Shown here in pieces: positions 28,636 through 39,344 of a DNA stretch of 64,000 nt (its first letter is position 1; every line of letters starts with the position of its first letter). Origin of the DNA: Siderastrea siderea (lineage: Eukaryota > Cnidaria > Anthozoa > Scleractinia > Rhizangiidae); contig OZ034967.1 of assembly GCA_964030785.1 (NCBI GenBank), positions 55,465,265 to 55,529,264 on the forward strand. The letters run 5' to 3'. The position numbers and the translations under genes were made by a program. The notes under the pieces were generated by a model. The model made no database searches. It saw only the letters and a program-made list of their open reading frames with translations, and had not been told where the DNA came from.

Positions 28636-30092
28636 CAGTCGAAGCTCTCGTAAGCTACCACCTCGGGAATTCAGAAAAGTGGTCGCAACTAGAAATGGTC
28701 GCTTACGAGAATGGGCTCTCGCAAGCGACCACGTAATAAAACAAAAGTGGGTGGTTGCTCACGAGAGCTTTTAGTAGAAGGCTTTGAATGTGGTGTTGGT
28801 TATCGATAGTATTGTATTAACATTATTAAATAGTTTTTTATTGCCTATTACAAAAGAGGTTCGTGTATGTACAAGTCAAAGAACCATTAGCGCTTATGTT
28901 TTGTATTACTCTGAGTGAATGCTTTTATTTAAGTGTTGACTGAGTGGTCGCTTACGAGAACTTAAAAACAAAGGAAAAGACCAGCTGGTAATTCACAAAA
29001 GTGGTCGCGGTCGCTTACGGGAATGGTCATTCTCGTCCCCAGAGCTACACGGCTTTTTTTAAATTACGTCTCTTGTATAGCTCTGGTAACGGCCAAAAAT
29101 TTAATTTTTTTTGATTGGCCGATTCAAACTGTATGCGCAATAACGTAAAAATTTTTTGGCTTCTACGCATAACGTTTTATTTCCGATTGAATTAATCAGG
29201 GCATTAATTAATATATTGACTTGATCAATTTCCACGCAAAGAAAGCGGCTTAGGGCAGATTAAGCGACCAAGTTTTGAATTCAAAGTGTTGAGATTGTCG
29301 CTAATTACCAGCGATTCTTTCCTCGCTACAAAACTACAGCTTGTCCATAAATAAACTTACATGTAACTGTCTCATCAACTTTTGTAATGACCTCTTGATG
29401 TCGATGTTTAAAAACTTGGGCTGGAAATTTTCGATGGGTCAAAACGTAATACAGTATAGCGTTTAGGGGTGGCGAAACGATAAGTACACAGTTGACATTC
29501 TCATACAACAGAAACCAGACGAATGTAATAAAATAACTGTACAATTCAATATAACGCAAATGCAATAATATTATACCTTTAATCAGGCAAGATACAAATC
29601 CAAAACCTGTGAGCAAAATGCAGGGACAATCGTTCTTCTGAACAACTACGGCACGAAAGGCAGCTTCTTAAGTTTGTTCCTTTTAAAGCTCCAGGTTTTC
29701 CGCTAATTGCAGGAGATTAAGAGGGTCCCGAACAGCTTTTAGTCGATCCATAAAGCACCACGAATCGATCGATAGGAATTCAAATTTCTCAGTTGTTGTC
29801 AGAATATTGTCATGCCCAGAGCTCCACGGACGAGAACGGAGCAGGCGCAATAGCACCTTAACGAATTAGACATGCGCTACCGGATGTCGTGAATTTCACG
29901 ACATCCGGTAATGGCTGATATCCCACCGCTGACAGAACAGATCGTAGGCTCTGGGAACGAGAATGGGGAATGGTCGCTTACGAGAGCTTTCAATTACAGA
30001 GTTTAAGTGACAATTCAAACCGGGGTTTCACAACTGTGGTCGTAACTGGAGCTGGCCGCTTACGAGAGTGGCCGCAAGGAGAGCTTTGACTG
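28636..30092. mobile_element. pogo/Tigger-like TA-flanked non-autonomous DNA transposon, hosting a nested element
   Basis: Left end CAGTCGAAGCTCTCGTAAGC and right end GAGAGCTTTGACTG are inverted and flanked by TA on both sides. Subterminal text repeats GTGGTCGC(TTACGAGA) several times. After subtracting the nested 938-bp element and its duplication, about 510 bp remain. The CAGTCGAA...TTGACTG ends with a TA target resemble pogo-type Tc1/mariner relatives. No transposase frame. Confidence 0.75.
29028..29965. mobile_element. 938-bp TIR element nested in the pogo-like element, 9-bp target duplication
   Basis: Ends CATTCTCGTCCCCAGAGC and GGCTCTGGGAACGAGAATG are inverted. GGGAATGGT is duplicated at 29019-29027 and 29966-29974, inside a GTGGTCGCTTACGGGAATGG subterminal repeat of the host element. 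Contains a perfect short palindrome near 29880-29915 (CCGGATGTCGTGAA mirrored). A 96-codon hydrophobic minus-strand frame inside shows no recognisable domain. Confidence 0.85.
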
Positions 30093-30104
30093 TATTTGTA
30101 TCGT

Positions 30105-30432
30105 GCGTAAAGAAACGTAAATTTAAGGGCTTTTCCTTACGCATCGGTTCCGCGGCGCGTAAAGACGCGTAAACTCACAGAACGCGTAAAGGCCGTGTAA
30201 AGGACAATAAAGATGCGTAAAATACAAACATGAAGATGGATGTAATTACAGGTTATTATTTATGGAAACAGGGAAAGAAATGAAATTTTTACGTCTCCAT
30301 GTTCATCCATGAATTTCGGCTGTATTTTGTCCCGCTTTTCTGTGAACACTTTACGCTTCTTTAACGCTCTTTACACTTCTTTACTCACTGGTCTTTACGT
30401 TCTTTACGGTTATTTATCCTTCTTTACGCACA
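30105..30432. mobile_element. Fold-back element of inverted GCGTAAAG repeats
   Basis: The left ~110 bp holds several GCGTAAAG(AAACG) words. The right ~90 bp holds their complements (CTTTACGCTTC, CTTCTTTACGCAC). Outer ends TGCGTAAAGAAACG and CCTTCTTTACGCA pair. Boundaries are approximate. Confidence 0.6.
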
Positions 30433-31216
30433 ACTTATCTTCTAAATTGAAGATTCTTATATTGCGGAAAGATGGACAGAAATGAAATATGAAGTGATTA
30501 TCAACGATTTTTTCGTTGCATTTTGAACGTGTCCATGATAATAGTCTTGACAATGACTGATCAATATTATGCCGGAATGTGACTTGTCAGAGAAAAAGCG
30601 TTTAAGAGGAGCCCAATGCTCCTCTTAACCAGGAGTTAGTCAGGATATTTTATAAAAAATATCATGAGGAATGCGAGTTTTTCTTATTATCATCGCGAGA
30701 ATTCAAGGCAGTTTATGACTGATTATAACAGAAAACGTCTCAGTGTAAACTTCAGTTTATCTTTTCACGTTTTCACACAGTGTTAAACTCAGTGGGTGAA
30801 AACAACAACAACAACAAGAAATTCTGAAGAATTTACAGGCGGCGCATAGTCTCTCACCCCCCTCCCCTTTTCTTAAGTAGTTCATGGTTTCCGGTGACCT
30901 GTTATGGACAATTTGCACTTCCGGTATGTAAGGAATTAAATGTATGCATGCAACGTGAGAACTTTGTTTGTTTGTAACCAGTGACCTCTGGACGACTCTT
31001 TCAAATCGTTCCTAAACCGTGATATCGTTAAGCTACAACAGGAGGAAACGTTTTTTGCTCAGAAAGCTTTACTTCTCCTCTTTTGAGCTCAAACTTCATT
31101 TTGTCTAGTATTCTTGATTTCACGTAGGGATTCAGACCAATTTTTTATCGCCAGAAAGCTGTGTTTCTAGAGACATCTGGAAGACATATTCACGTCAATG
31201 CTGAGATAGCTAACTG
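30433..31216. other. Non-coding spacer
   Basis: No gene recognised; includes an AAC microsatellite at about 30,802-30,815. Confidence 0.4.
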
Positions 31217-31224
31217 ACTCGTGA

Positions 31225-33328
31225 GGGCGACCCTAAAACGCGGAATGACGGAACGGTGGAACGGCGGAACGGCGGAAAATTACCCCAAATCCTAAAACGC
31301 GGAATGGCGGAAAATCACCCCAAATCCTAAAACGCGGAATGGCGGAAAATCCTATAACGCAGAATGGCGGAAAATCCTAAAACGCGGAATGGCGGAAAAT
31401 CACCCCACATCCTAAAACGCGGAACGGCGGAAAATCACCCATAATCCTAAAACGCGGAACGGCGGAAAATCACCCATAATCCTAAGACGTGGGAAAGAAA
31501 ATTACATGGCACTGATTCGCTTGACGAAAAAACAGTCAGGCTAAGCCAAATGGCGCTAATGTTCAGCTGCAAGGTTTCCCGCGAGCCCTCACCTGTACAG
31601 TGCGAATTGTGACTAACTTCATATTCCCATACTTCACCCCCGCCTTCAACAGTTTACTACCGTAAAACACAACAGAAGACATCTGCAGATATTGCACTTC
31701 TCTTCCTGATTCTCTTTTATTTAATTGTTTATCATAAACATTGGTTACTCAGTAACTTAGATAATCTCAAAGTCACAGCGTCAAAAATAAACGATTTAAC
31801 TGTTTTATTGTAGTCACTCAATCGTTTATCAGTCGAGTCGTTAATCAAGATTTGTTATTTTTTAAATCAAAAATATATTTTGATATTTTTATTCAGTTTC
31901 ATAAGTCGTGACTTATTTCGTCTACTAAAACAAAGTCCAAAATTACAATAATAAATCATAAAAAACATTAAAAGGTCATAAAAAATCATGCTGGGCTAAC
32001 ATTAACGTAACACTAACTTTAACGGGAATTAATATTAACAGCAACTGTCCATATATGCAGTGCTTTGTGTTTCGTAACCTAAGCCTAAAATAGCAATGGA
32101 TTAATTTTGGTAATTCAATTAATATGAAAGGAAAATATCGAGCGATTGAATCGAACGATAGGCTAAAACGTAACAAAACTATACTTTAGCTATTTAGTTT
32201 GCAAAAAATGAATGAAATTCTAACAGGATAACCTTTCTATTCTTTTATTTTGAAGAACGATGCCTGACTTTCGATTCGCTTTCTGATGTATTTTAAAAAC
32301 TGTCGTGTAGATCCATTTAGGAGACTTATACAGATTTTTGAAACAGCGGTAGAAAGCGTGGAAATGCTAGGCTGCTAAGCTGAAGTAAATATGGCAGCTT
32401 TTTGTAGGAAGAAAGCAATGGAAAGAAATCGTTCTTCGCCTCCTTCAGGGCATTCGCGAGCCCAGATGAAGGTTGAGTTTATTCGTGAAAAAGCCTTTTT
32501 TCGGTGTTAATTTGCGGCCTCCTATGTTATCGGGGAAGGCTATATTTTACCTATTTAAAAAGATCGTAGACTGAAGATAATTTTAAAGTGGTCGGCACCG
32601 TTGAAAGCATGAAACACACGGGCAGCTCAAAGCTTAGAAATAAATTTTTTTTTCTTTAATTATATTTAATTATTTTAGTTAAATTCGGTTTAATTTTTCT
32701 TGGGAAAACAAAGTTACCCTAGACCCTCGACATGGTACCCTCGACCCTCGACATGAAACCCTCGACCCTCTCTACCCTCGACAAAAAGATAGACTCCTAA
32801 TTAATACGTTACGTACTCTGCTTTACTCAGAGTTTCAGTCAACATAATGAAAACAATGCCACTACATAAAAACCGTGAATTTTTGGCAGTACGAATGTGT
32901 GAACTCTGGGTATGCGTGTACAGATATCTTGTTTATCAATGTCTTTAAATCACGCCATTGCCGTCTATATTCTTTCGGTCATCTGTAGATGATAAGCATT
33001 GAATCAATTTGGGGGTCGCTACTATCGCGGGCATCGTTACTTTCGGAGGGTCGTTACTTTCAGGGATTTATTAGCTTCCTCAAATTTTTAACGTTCCGCG
33101 TTTTAGGATTATGGGTGATTTTCCGCCGTTCCGCGTTTTAGGATGTGGGGTGATTTTCCGCCATTCCGCGTTTTAGGATTTTCCGCCATTCCGCGTTATA
33201 GGATTTTCCGCCATTCCGCGTTTTAGGATTTGGGGTGATCTTCCGCCATTCCGCGTTTTAGGATTTGGGGTAATTTTCCGCCGTTCCGCCGTTCCGTCAT
33301 TCCGCCATTCCTCGTTTTAGGGTCGCCC
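31225..33328. mobile_element. 2.1-kb TIR element with terminal inverted minisatellites, 8-bp target duplication
   Basis: Ends GGGCGACCCTAAAACG and CGTTTTAGGGTCGCCC. ACTCGTGA is duplicated at 31217-31224 and 33329-33336. Each terminus (about 31232-31490 and 33092-33320) is an array of a ~20-31 bp unit CCTAAAACGCGGAATGGCGG(AAAATCACCCC), in opposite orientations and in nearly the same unit order. The centre is AT-rich and non-coding, with a small CCCTCGAC array at 32715-32782. An 8-bp duplication suggests hAT, P or Merlin type; the ends do not settle which. Confidence 0.9.
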
Positions 33329-33336
33329 ACTCGTGA

Positions 33337-33697
33337 CGTTTATATTTTTGCGTGTTAACCCGTGCTCTAATACAGACTAAAATTAATGAAACTTTATTAA
33401 ATTAGTTTGAAACCGTGGAAAGACATAAACGAAAGACTGAGAGGTCTTAGACAAGTTTAGACAGCCAAAATTCTAAAAATTGGACAGAACCGAAAAGCAG
33501 AAATGTATTTCTGACCTGGTGCGACGGAATCAATTTAGATTGGTGATACTCAGGCCTTGTTTGTTATTTGATTGAGATTTCATCACCACCGATTTTTTTT
33601 TTGTTTACTGTTTTCCTTTTATTTTATTGTTATAGGTTTTTGGGACGCTATTTATTAAACTATAGAAGTTAGTTCCAGCTTTGATTCTGGAAGGGCC
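33337..33697. other. Non-coding spacer
   Basis: AT-rich; nothing recognised. Confidence 0.35.
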
Positions 33698-33708
33698 GGG
33701 TTTACAGT

Positions 33709-33803
33709 AGGCTCAGTCTCCAGCCGTGAGTGTCTCGATGCGCCCGCGATTCTCGGCGAGAATCGCGGGCGCATCGAGACACTCACGGATGGAGACTGAG
33801 CCT
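33709..33803. mobile_element. 95-bp near-perfect hairpin MITE
   Basis: A 47-bp arm beginning AGGCTCAGTCTCCA is followed directly by its reverse complement ending TGGAGACTGAGCCT, with one or two mismatches. GGGTTTACAGT is repeated on both sides (33698-33708 and 33804-33814). Confidence 0.88.
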
Positions 33804-34136
33804 GGGTTTACAGTGGCAGGTATAGATTGCTTTCCGTCTCGTGCACTGAGAGAACGCACCTGAGAGCGGATGGGCATTGGCCGGACGCGCACAACTCCCA
33901 AGTTCCCACTAGCCTTTGTGATCACTGCCCATTGAAAACGAAATCTCCTCAAAAACAGCGAAATAAACATTTCAACGCTTACCTTTACTCAACTTCAATA
34001 CGCCGCGAAACTCAAAACATCAAAATTACGTTTCACATGCAAGAATGGTCATGTCACGAACAAATCGTCCCGTATTTAAAACATTACCTTTCAATCTCGT
34101 AAAATCCACCTCATTATAAGGAGCTGACTGTTTAGA

Positions 34137-34240
34137 TGACAAACATAACAGCAAGGCTGATCTGACTACGTAGAAAGATTTGACTCTGCAAGACATCAAC
34201 ACGACACTAATAGAACTTCAACAGAGCAGGGTTGCAGCCG
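34137..34240 (+). repeat. 104-bp direct repeat, copy 1
   Basis: TGACAAACATAACAGCAAGG ... GGGTTGCAGCCG, nearly identical to 34636-34739 (one difference noticed). The intervening ~395 bp are unrelated to a known gene. Could be a short local duplication or remnant direct repeats of an element. Confidence 0.8.
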
Positions 34241-34635
34241 TAGACAGCTGTTTCGCTCTTCTTAGAGCTCATCAGTACGTCATAACAAGATGGCGAAAAT
34301 GTCGTAAAAATACCCGTACACTCTGTTAAAAGCCCTAAACGGGGACGCACGGCCACCAGATCACGCCATCACGTGTCGAGAAAAGTTGTTGGAAGTCCAA
34401 GTGTCGTGTTGATGTCTCGCAGAGCCAAAGATAGGATGAACAAAACCAACCTTATATAGAAACATGGATAAAATCATGCTATAAAGAACAGCATATCGGA
34501 TCTATAAAAAAAAGACCTACGGTCCAAAAAACATACATACAGTAGAACAATATCAGTAAAGGACCGCAAACGAAAATGCTGCACGTGTACGTAGGATCTA
34601 GTAAACCAGACCTAATCAGCCAAGAAATACTCAAA

Positions 34636-34739
34636 TGACAAACATAACAGCAAGGCTGATCTGACCACGTAGAAAGATTTGACTCTGCAAGACATCAACA
34701 CGACACTAATAGAACTTCAACAGAGCAGGGTTGCAGCCG
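34636..34739 (+). repeat. 104-bp direct repeat, copy 2
   Basis: Second copy of the repeat at 34137-34240. Followed by short GGGTTGCA tandem words. Confidence 0.8.
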
Positions 34740-34917
34740 CGCGCAGGGTTGCAGGGTTGCAGAGCCCGCGCGGAGACTAAGTCTACTGACTTCCGTAAAT
34801 TCAGGAATGTGCGTTGCATTTTATGAGACGGCCGCACGTGCCTAGCACGTGCACCGCCTAACAACAAAACAAAACAAACTGGATTGAAGCCGTTCAAAAA
34901 TTCGCCGGAAATAGTTC

Positions 34918-35065
34918 TGGCCCCAGTTGTTCAAAAGTTGGATAGCGCTATCCACCGGATAAATCACTATCCAGTGGATAAGTGTTAGAGAAACCAATTG
35001 CGTTATCCACTGGATAGAGATTTATCCGGTGGATAGCGCTATCCAACTTTTGAACAACTGGGCCC
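34918..35065. mobile_element. ~148-bp palindromic MITE (CCCAGTTGTTCAAAAGTTGG ends)
   Basis: CCCAGTTGTTCAAAAGTTGG then ATAGCGCTATCCACCGGATA is mirrored at the right end by CCACTTTT-type text ending GAACAACTGGGCCC. Arms are ~55 bp and the inner part (TATCCACTGG) is also palindromic. I recall this word as a common short repeat in cnidarian genomes, an unverified recollection. Confidence 0.75.
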
Positions 35066-35171
35066 CTGGTGTTTCTTTCTTGCCCGCAGCACAGCTCTAG
35101 GAAAACTGGAAACGAGGTTAGGCAGCGGATTTGACCAGCGGTTTCCGTGTTAGCGTCACTTCGTGGCGACC

Positions 35172-36935
35172 CAGGAGGGAGTGATGAACTTGGGCCTGGG
35201 CACAAGCGCCGGTATTGGCGAATGAAAAACCGAGGTGTCTGGCCATCGTGACGTCACATACAAGTCTGCCCCGGGAAGTCAAAGGAAAGTTAACAAATGG
35301 CTTCCTCGCAAATGTTTACAGTCCAGTTTCTCAAAAATAACTGATCAAAAAAATAAAAGAACGAAAGTTATGCTGCATGCTATAACATAAAAAGTATTCT
35401 TAATGTAAATTGGTCCTCAAAACAAAATAACAAATTGGCGATAAGACTCAAAAGATTTCATGGACGCTTTGGTCGATCGATTGAAATCGTGATCAAGATC
35501 ACCTTTCGGAAGCTGTATCTCACAAACCCTAAGATGTGTCGCTTGGAGACAAAAACATAACTTTTATATGTATAAACTCTTTCCAATTTTAGGAAAATAA
35601 AATTATGTAACAATTTCATTAAAATGATCAGTGGCTTTAAACATCATTAAAATGTGGAGAAGAATACTCCAATACAAAGAAACGTTTACTGTGAATTCAT
35701 GTGCTTGGTTCGAAGTTAATAATGGGCCACAGTAATTCCTTACTTTGCTAAGCTATCTTGTAAAAAACGACAAAGACGACAACATTTGCTCGAGGCGAGG
35801 CAAAACTGCTGACGCGCCGGCTTTCCGGCCAAATTTGTGCTGATGACTGATTGCACTCTTATTGAATAATTATAAAAAACCACAGTCTAACAAAAACGCC
35901 AACTTTCTCAGGTTACCGATGTTAAGGGTTAACAAGGCTCTCTCTTTACTAGAATGGTCCTCAGTTTGACTGTTTTAAAATCAATTAATCTTTGAAAATC
36001 AAATGACAGGACCAATTCAATTTATTTGCGAAACGGTCATCGTCAGTTGTGGATCAAGTAGACGGTCAAACTCTTTCTAAAACACTGTGCAACCTGGACA
36101 GCAACTGAATCTAGAGGAAACTGGAGGTATTGAGAATAAATCACGGAATCACTGATCCAGATGGTACTCAAATATATTTATTAGTTTTCATAAAAAAGTG
36201 CAGAACCAGATCAGCGAAAGCTTGCTTCCTCGGGCGTCCGCATAATTTGCGAGCTGATTCAGATTTTTATGCTGTTCTGCAAAAGTGTCGTTTACACGGG
36301 TTAAATGAGGTGGCAAAAATTTACTAAGTTCAATTACTCTTTCCCTAGCAATTAAATGTCACTATTCTTTCCTTATACAGAAGATGGAAGCAAATACTGT
36401 AAGAAAAGTTAACTTTTAAGTGCTAAACATACCCTTCTAGGTTCGCCTGCTATTATACTCAGCTAAACAAACGGACTGATCATTTTTTTGGCAAATACTA
36501 TACCAATTGTGTCAACTTGGGTGCTTTTGTTAAGCTATAGGCTAGTCCGTAGCCAAGTTTCAAGTTTCCCTGTGGTATATAACTGAATTAAACACACTTT
36601 TTCGGACGCGGACAATAACAATTTCCCCGCATAATTCTTCGATCGCGGAGAGTAAACATGACTCTTAAAACATTATTTAAATGTGATTTTAACGTTAAGA
36701 CAAAGAGCCACTTACCTATATCGAAAAAAGGGATGACTAAAATTCCATTACCCAAGAAAACAAGCTTCGCTGAAGGCTCAATGGCGCAAAAAGTACGTTT
36801 GTAGCCCAAACTCTAACATCAGTTTGCCAGCGCCATTTTTGAAGACTCGGCAAACTCGCGCGCTTTTCACGTCGTGACGTCACGATGGCCAGACACCTCG
36901 AACCAGCCGAGCGGCGAGTTCATCACTCCCTCCTG
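35172..36935. mobile_element. 1.76-kb hAT-like non-autonomous element, 8-bp target duplication
   Basis: Ends CAGGAGGGAGTGATGAACT and AGTTCATCACTCCCTCCTG, with inner inverted text GAGGTGTCTGGCCATCGTGA. TGGCGACC is duplicated at 35164-35171 and 36936-36943. CAG-type termini with 8-bp duplications are typical of hAT. No transposase frame seen. It inserted 265 bp upstream of the DHDDS-like exon 1. Confidence 0.88.
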
Positions 36936-37200
36936 TGGCGACCATTTTGAAATTACACGAAGGTGAGATGTTATTTTCTTCAACGTCCAACGAGAATTTG
37001 CTCCGTTTAATTGCTGGAATAGTTCTTGTAGTTAGCCTTCGAAGACAAGGAGGACACTTTGCAAAATAATGGTGGTCTGTGAACCGCTGGTGATCGCTCG
37101 AAGACACGTGTAGAGTAACCACTTGCATCGCACGCAAATGTGAAATTACTGATTCGTGGATTTATAAACTGGCGGGATATTTGAACCTGAAGACGCTTCG

Positions 37201-37281
37201 ATGGGGCTGGTAAAGGTTTTTTCTCCTATTCTGGATTGGATCTACCCACTGACAGAAGACAATTACAGATTTGTAACCAAG
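37201..37281 (+). pseudogene. Putative exon 1 of the DHDDS-like gene
   Basis: ATG then 27 codons (M-G-L-V-K-V-F-S-P-I-L-D-W-I-Y-P-L) ending V-T-K at a GTAAGC donor (37282). Phase 0 matches the ATG-led exon at 44871. Assignment to DHDDS is inference: order and strand fit the clear 3' exons, and the second exon ends C-I-K-F-L-D-V-G, which resembles the residues before the G-P-x-P-K-H block in the family. It could be an unrelated gene's first exon. Confidence 0.35.
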
Positions 37282-38675
37282 GTAAGCCGTCTTTCTTTTA
37301 GTCTAAATGTAGATGATGTAGCTTATGTTTTCAGTTTTGTTAACGAACTTCACTCAACCCTTTCTCTCTTCCAAGAGTGCCACATTTTAACAATTAAACT
37401 AAGAAAATTTTCGAAATATTGCCTATTACGTGTACCTTGCTGAAAGCTTTGAGAAGGGACCGATTACATGAGCAGGCCTGGGCTGGTTAGCAGGGCTGGC
37501 GGGTAGCGACAAAACGTGGGGTAGGCCATGGGGTAGGCTATGGTGTAGGCCATGGCCTATGCTATGGCCTACCGGCAGTCAATTTCATAAATGCGAGGGT
37601 ATTGTACCTATTAAAGCAAAAATACAAATAAGGTACATTTTGGCTCTTAAACATAAGAGTGAACCTTGTATATGACTATTATGTGAGTGAGAATTATATT
37701 AGCTTACATATCTATTGCTTGATGAAGAACAATGTCAAGAAAGCCTACAGTGATGGCTTATGATTGTGATGTTACAAATTGCGTGACTTCATGGAGAATG
37801 TTGTTATATTCAGTTGCTGGTAATTCTACTTGTCTACCATTAAATATGGAAAATAAGTCAGTTGTAATAATTATTTAATTATACTGGTTTATAGCACAAC
37901 GTCAGGTCTATTTAAATAGTCTGTAACTTTGCTTTGCACTAACTTTTTTAGTTTCAGCTCAGCCAGACGGACTAAAATGAAAATATTCAATACACTGTAC
38001 AAAGATAATCACTGTCCGTAAAGCGAGCAGAGCTTGTTTAATTTTTTTGGGAGCTAATATCACTGGGGTCAGAGAAAAGTGTCCGTTGTATTTGTCCGTA
38101 TTAACATATAAAGCGGGCTAATGGAAGAAACAAAATGTATGAGCCTTCTGTCGGGACAAAATTACAGTAAAATAATATTGTCTGTAATAGCTTAAAGCGG
38201 GTGTCTATAAAGCGGGGTTCCAAGAATGTACTCTTATCAGTTCCTTCTTACTGCTCCCCATAAAGAAGAACATTTTCTGGCAGATACAAGTTCACGCTAT
38301 GTACTGTAGTTTTCAACAAACATACGGTGTTTTGTATTTGATGAAAAACATGGGCTCCTTGATGATTAATTGGGGAGGAATGCGTGACTTGCCAAAAAAT
38401 ACCTGAATAGGAAACCATGACAAACATTATAAGTTACATTGCGTTCAAAAGCCGGCAAACTTGTACAGTTGCAAAGTAAGCAATTTAGCTGACGTGAAAA
38501 GGAAACTTCTGATCAACACATTACTGCAATTTCATACAGTAGTTTTCTATGATGAAATTATGAACATATGAAATTCATATACTTGAACTGCGGAATGAAG
38601 AAATAAATGTAAAGAAGATCCTCGCAGTTATTAACGCAACTTATGCAGTTGCGAAAAGAAAGCCTGAAAAAATCA

Positions 38676-38746
38676 GGCTTGCCGGGATTCGAACCCTGAC
38701 CTCTGCAATACAGGTGCAGCGCTCTAACCAATTGAGCTAACAAGCC
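38676..38746 (-). tRNA. tRNA-like sequence 1 (Thr-TGT-like loop, atypical)
   Basis: 71 nt. Acceptor GGCTTG/CAAGCC, D arm TAGCTCAATTGGTTAGAGC, anticodon stem CTGCA/TGCAG with loop CCTGTAT, T loop GGTTCGAATCC. A- and B-box promoter words are intact and a T6 run follows. Residue 33 would be C rather than U and the 3' half is about one base short. Confidence 0.5.
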
Positions 38747-38922
38747 AACTGGGAGCTGGTCATTAAATTGGTTCGTAATATACCCGGGAAAGATGAAGGT
38801 GAAATTATGAACATATGAAATTCATATATTTGAACTGCAGAATGAAGAAATAAATGTAAAGAAGATCCTCGTAGTTATTAATGCAACTTATGCAGTTGCG
38901 AAAAGAAAGCCTGAAAAAATCA

Positions 38923-38993
38923 GGCTTGCCGGGATTTGAACCCCGATCTCTGCGATACCGGAGCAGCGCTCTAACCAACTGAGCTAACAAGCC
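38923..38993 (-). tRNA. tRNA-like sequence 2
   Basis: Same fold as copy 1 with loop CCGGTAT. Anticodon stem CTGCT/CGCAG is weakened. B box GGTTCAAATCC intact. Confidence 0.4.
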
Positions 38994-39169
38994 AACTGGG
39001 AGCTGGTCATTAAATTGGTTCGTAATATACCCGAGAAAGATGAAGGTGAAATTATGAACATATGAAATTCATATATTTGAACTGCGGAATGAAGAAATAA
39101 ATGTAAAGAAGATCCTCGCAGTTAGTAACGCAACTTATGCAGTTGCAAAAAGATAGCCTGAAAAAATCA

Positions 39170-39240
39170 GGCTTGCCGGGATTCGAACCCTGACCTCTGC
39201 GATACCGGTGCAGCGCTCTAACCAATTGAGCTGACAAGCC
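39170..39240 (-). tRNA. tRNA-like sequence 3
   Basis: Loop CCGGTAT (GGT if canonical, Thr). One D-arm change (TCAGCTCAATTGG). Downstream T run present. Confidence 0.4.
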
Positions 39241-39344
39241 AACTGGGAGCTGGTCATTAAATTGGTTCGTAATACACCCGGGAAAGATGAAGGTGAAATT
39301 ATGAACATATGAAATTCATATATTTGAACTGCGGAATGAAGAAA

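Larger units (their letters stand above)
38549..39344 (-). repeat. tRNA-like ~247-bp tandem array, minus-oriented cluster
   Basis: Three full units at exactly 247-bp spacing plus a partial fourth cut at 39344 by a LINE insertion. Each has a spacer (ATGAACATATGAAATTCATA, GAAGAAATAAATGTAAAGAA), a GCAACTTATGCAGTTGC hairpin, and a tRNA-like sequence on the minus strand. Predicted 61-residue proteins starting M-L-A-Q-L-V-R-A-L are readings through the tRNA-like sequence, not genes. Confidence 0.9.

Noticed and set aside
29326..29616. 96-codon hydrophobic minus-strand frame resembling membrane segments
   Set aside because: Lies inside a nested non-autonomous transposon, AT-rich, and matches no receptor motif.
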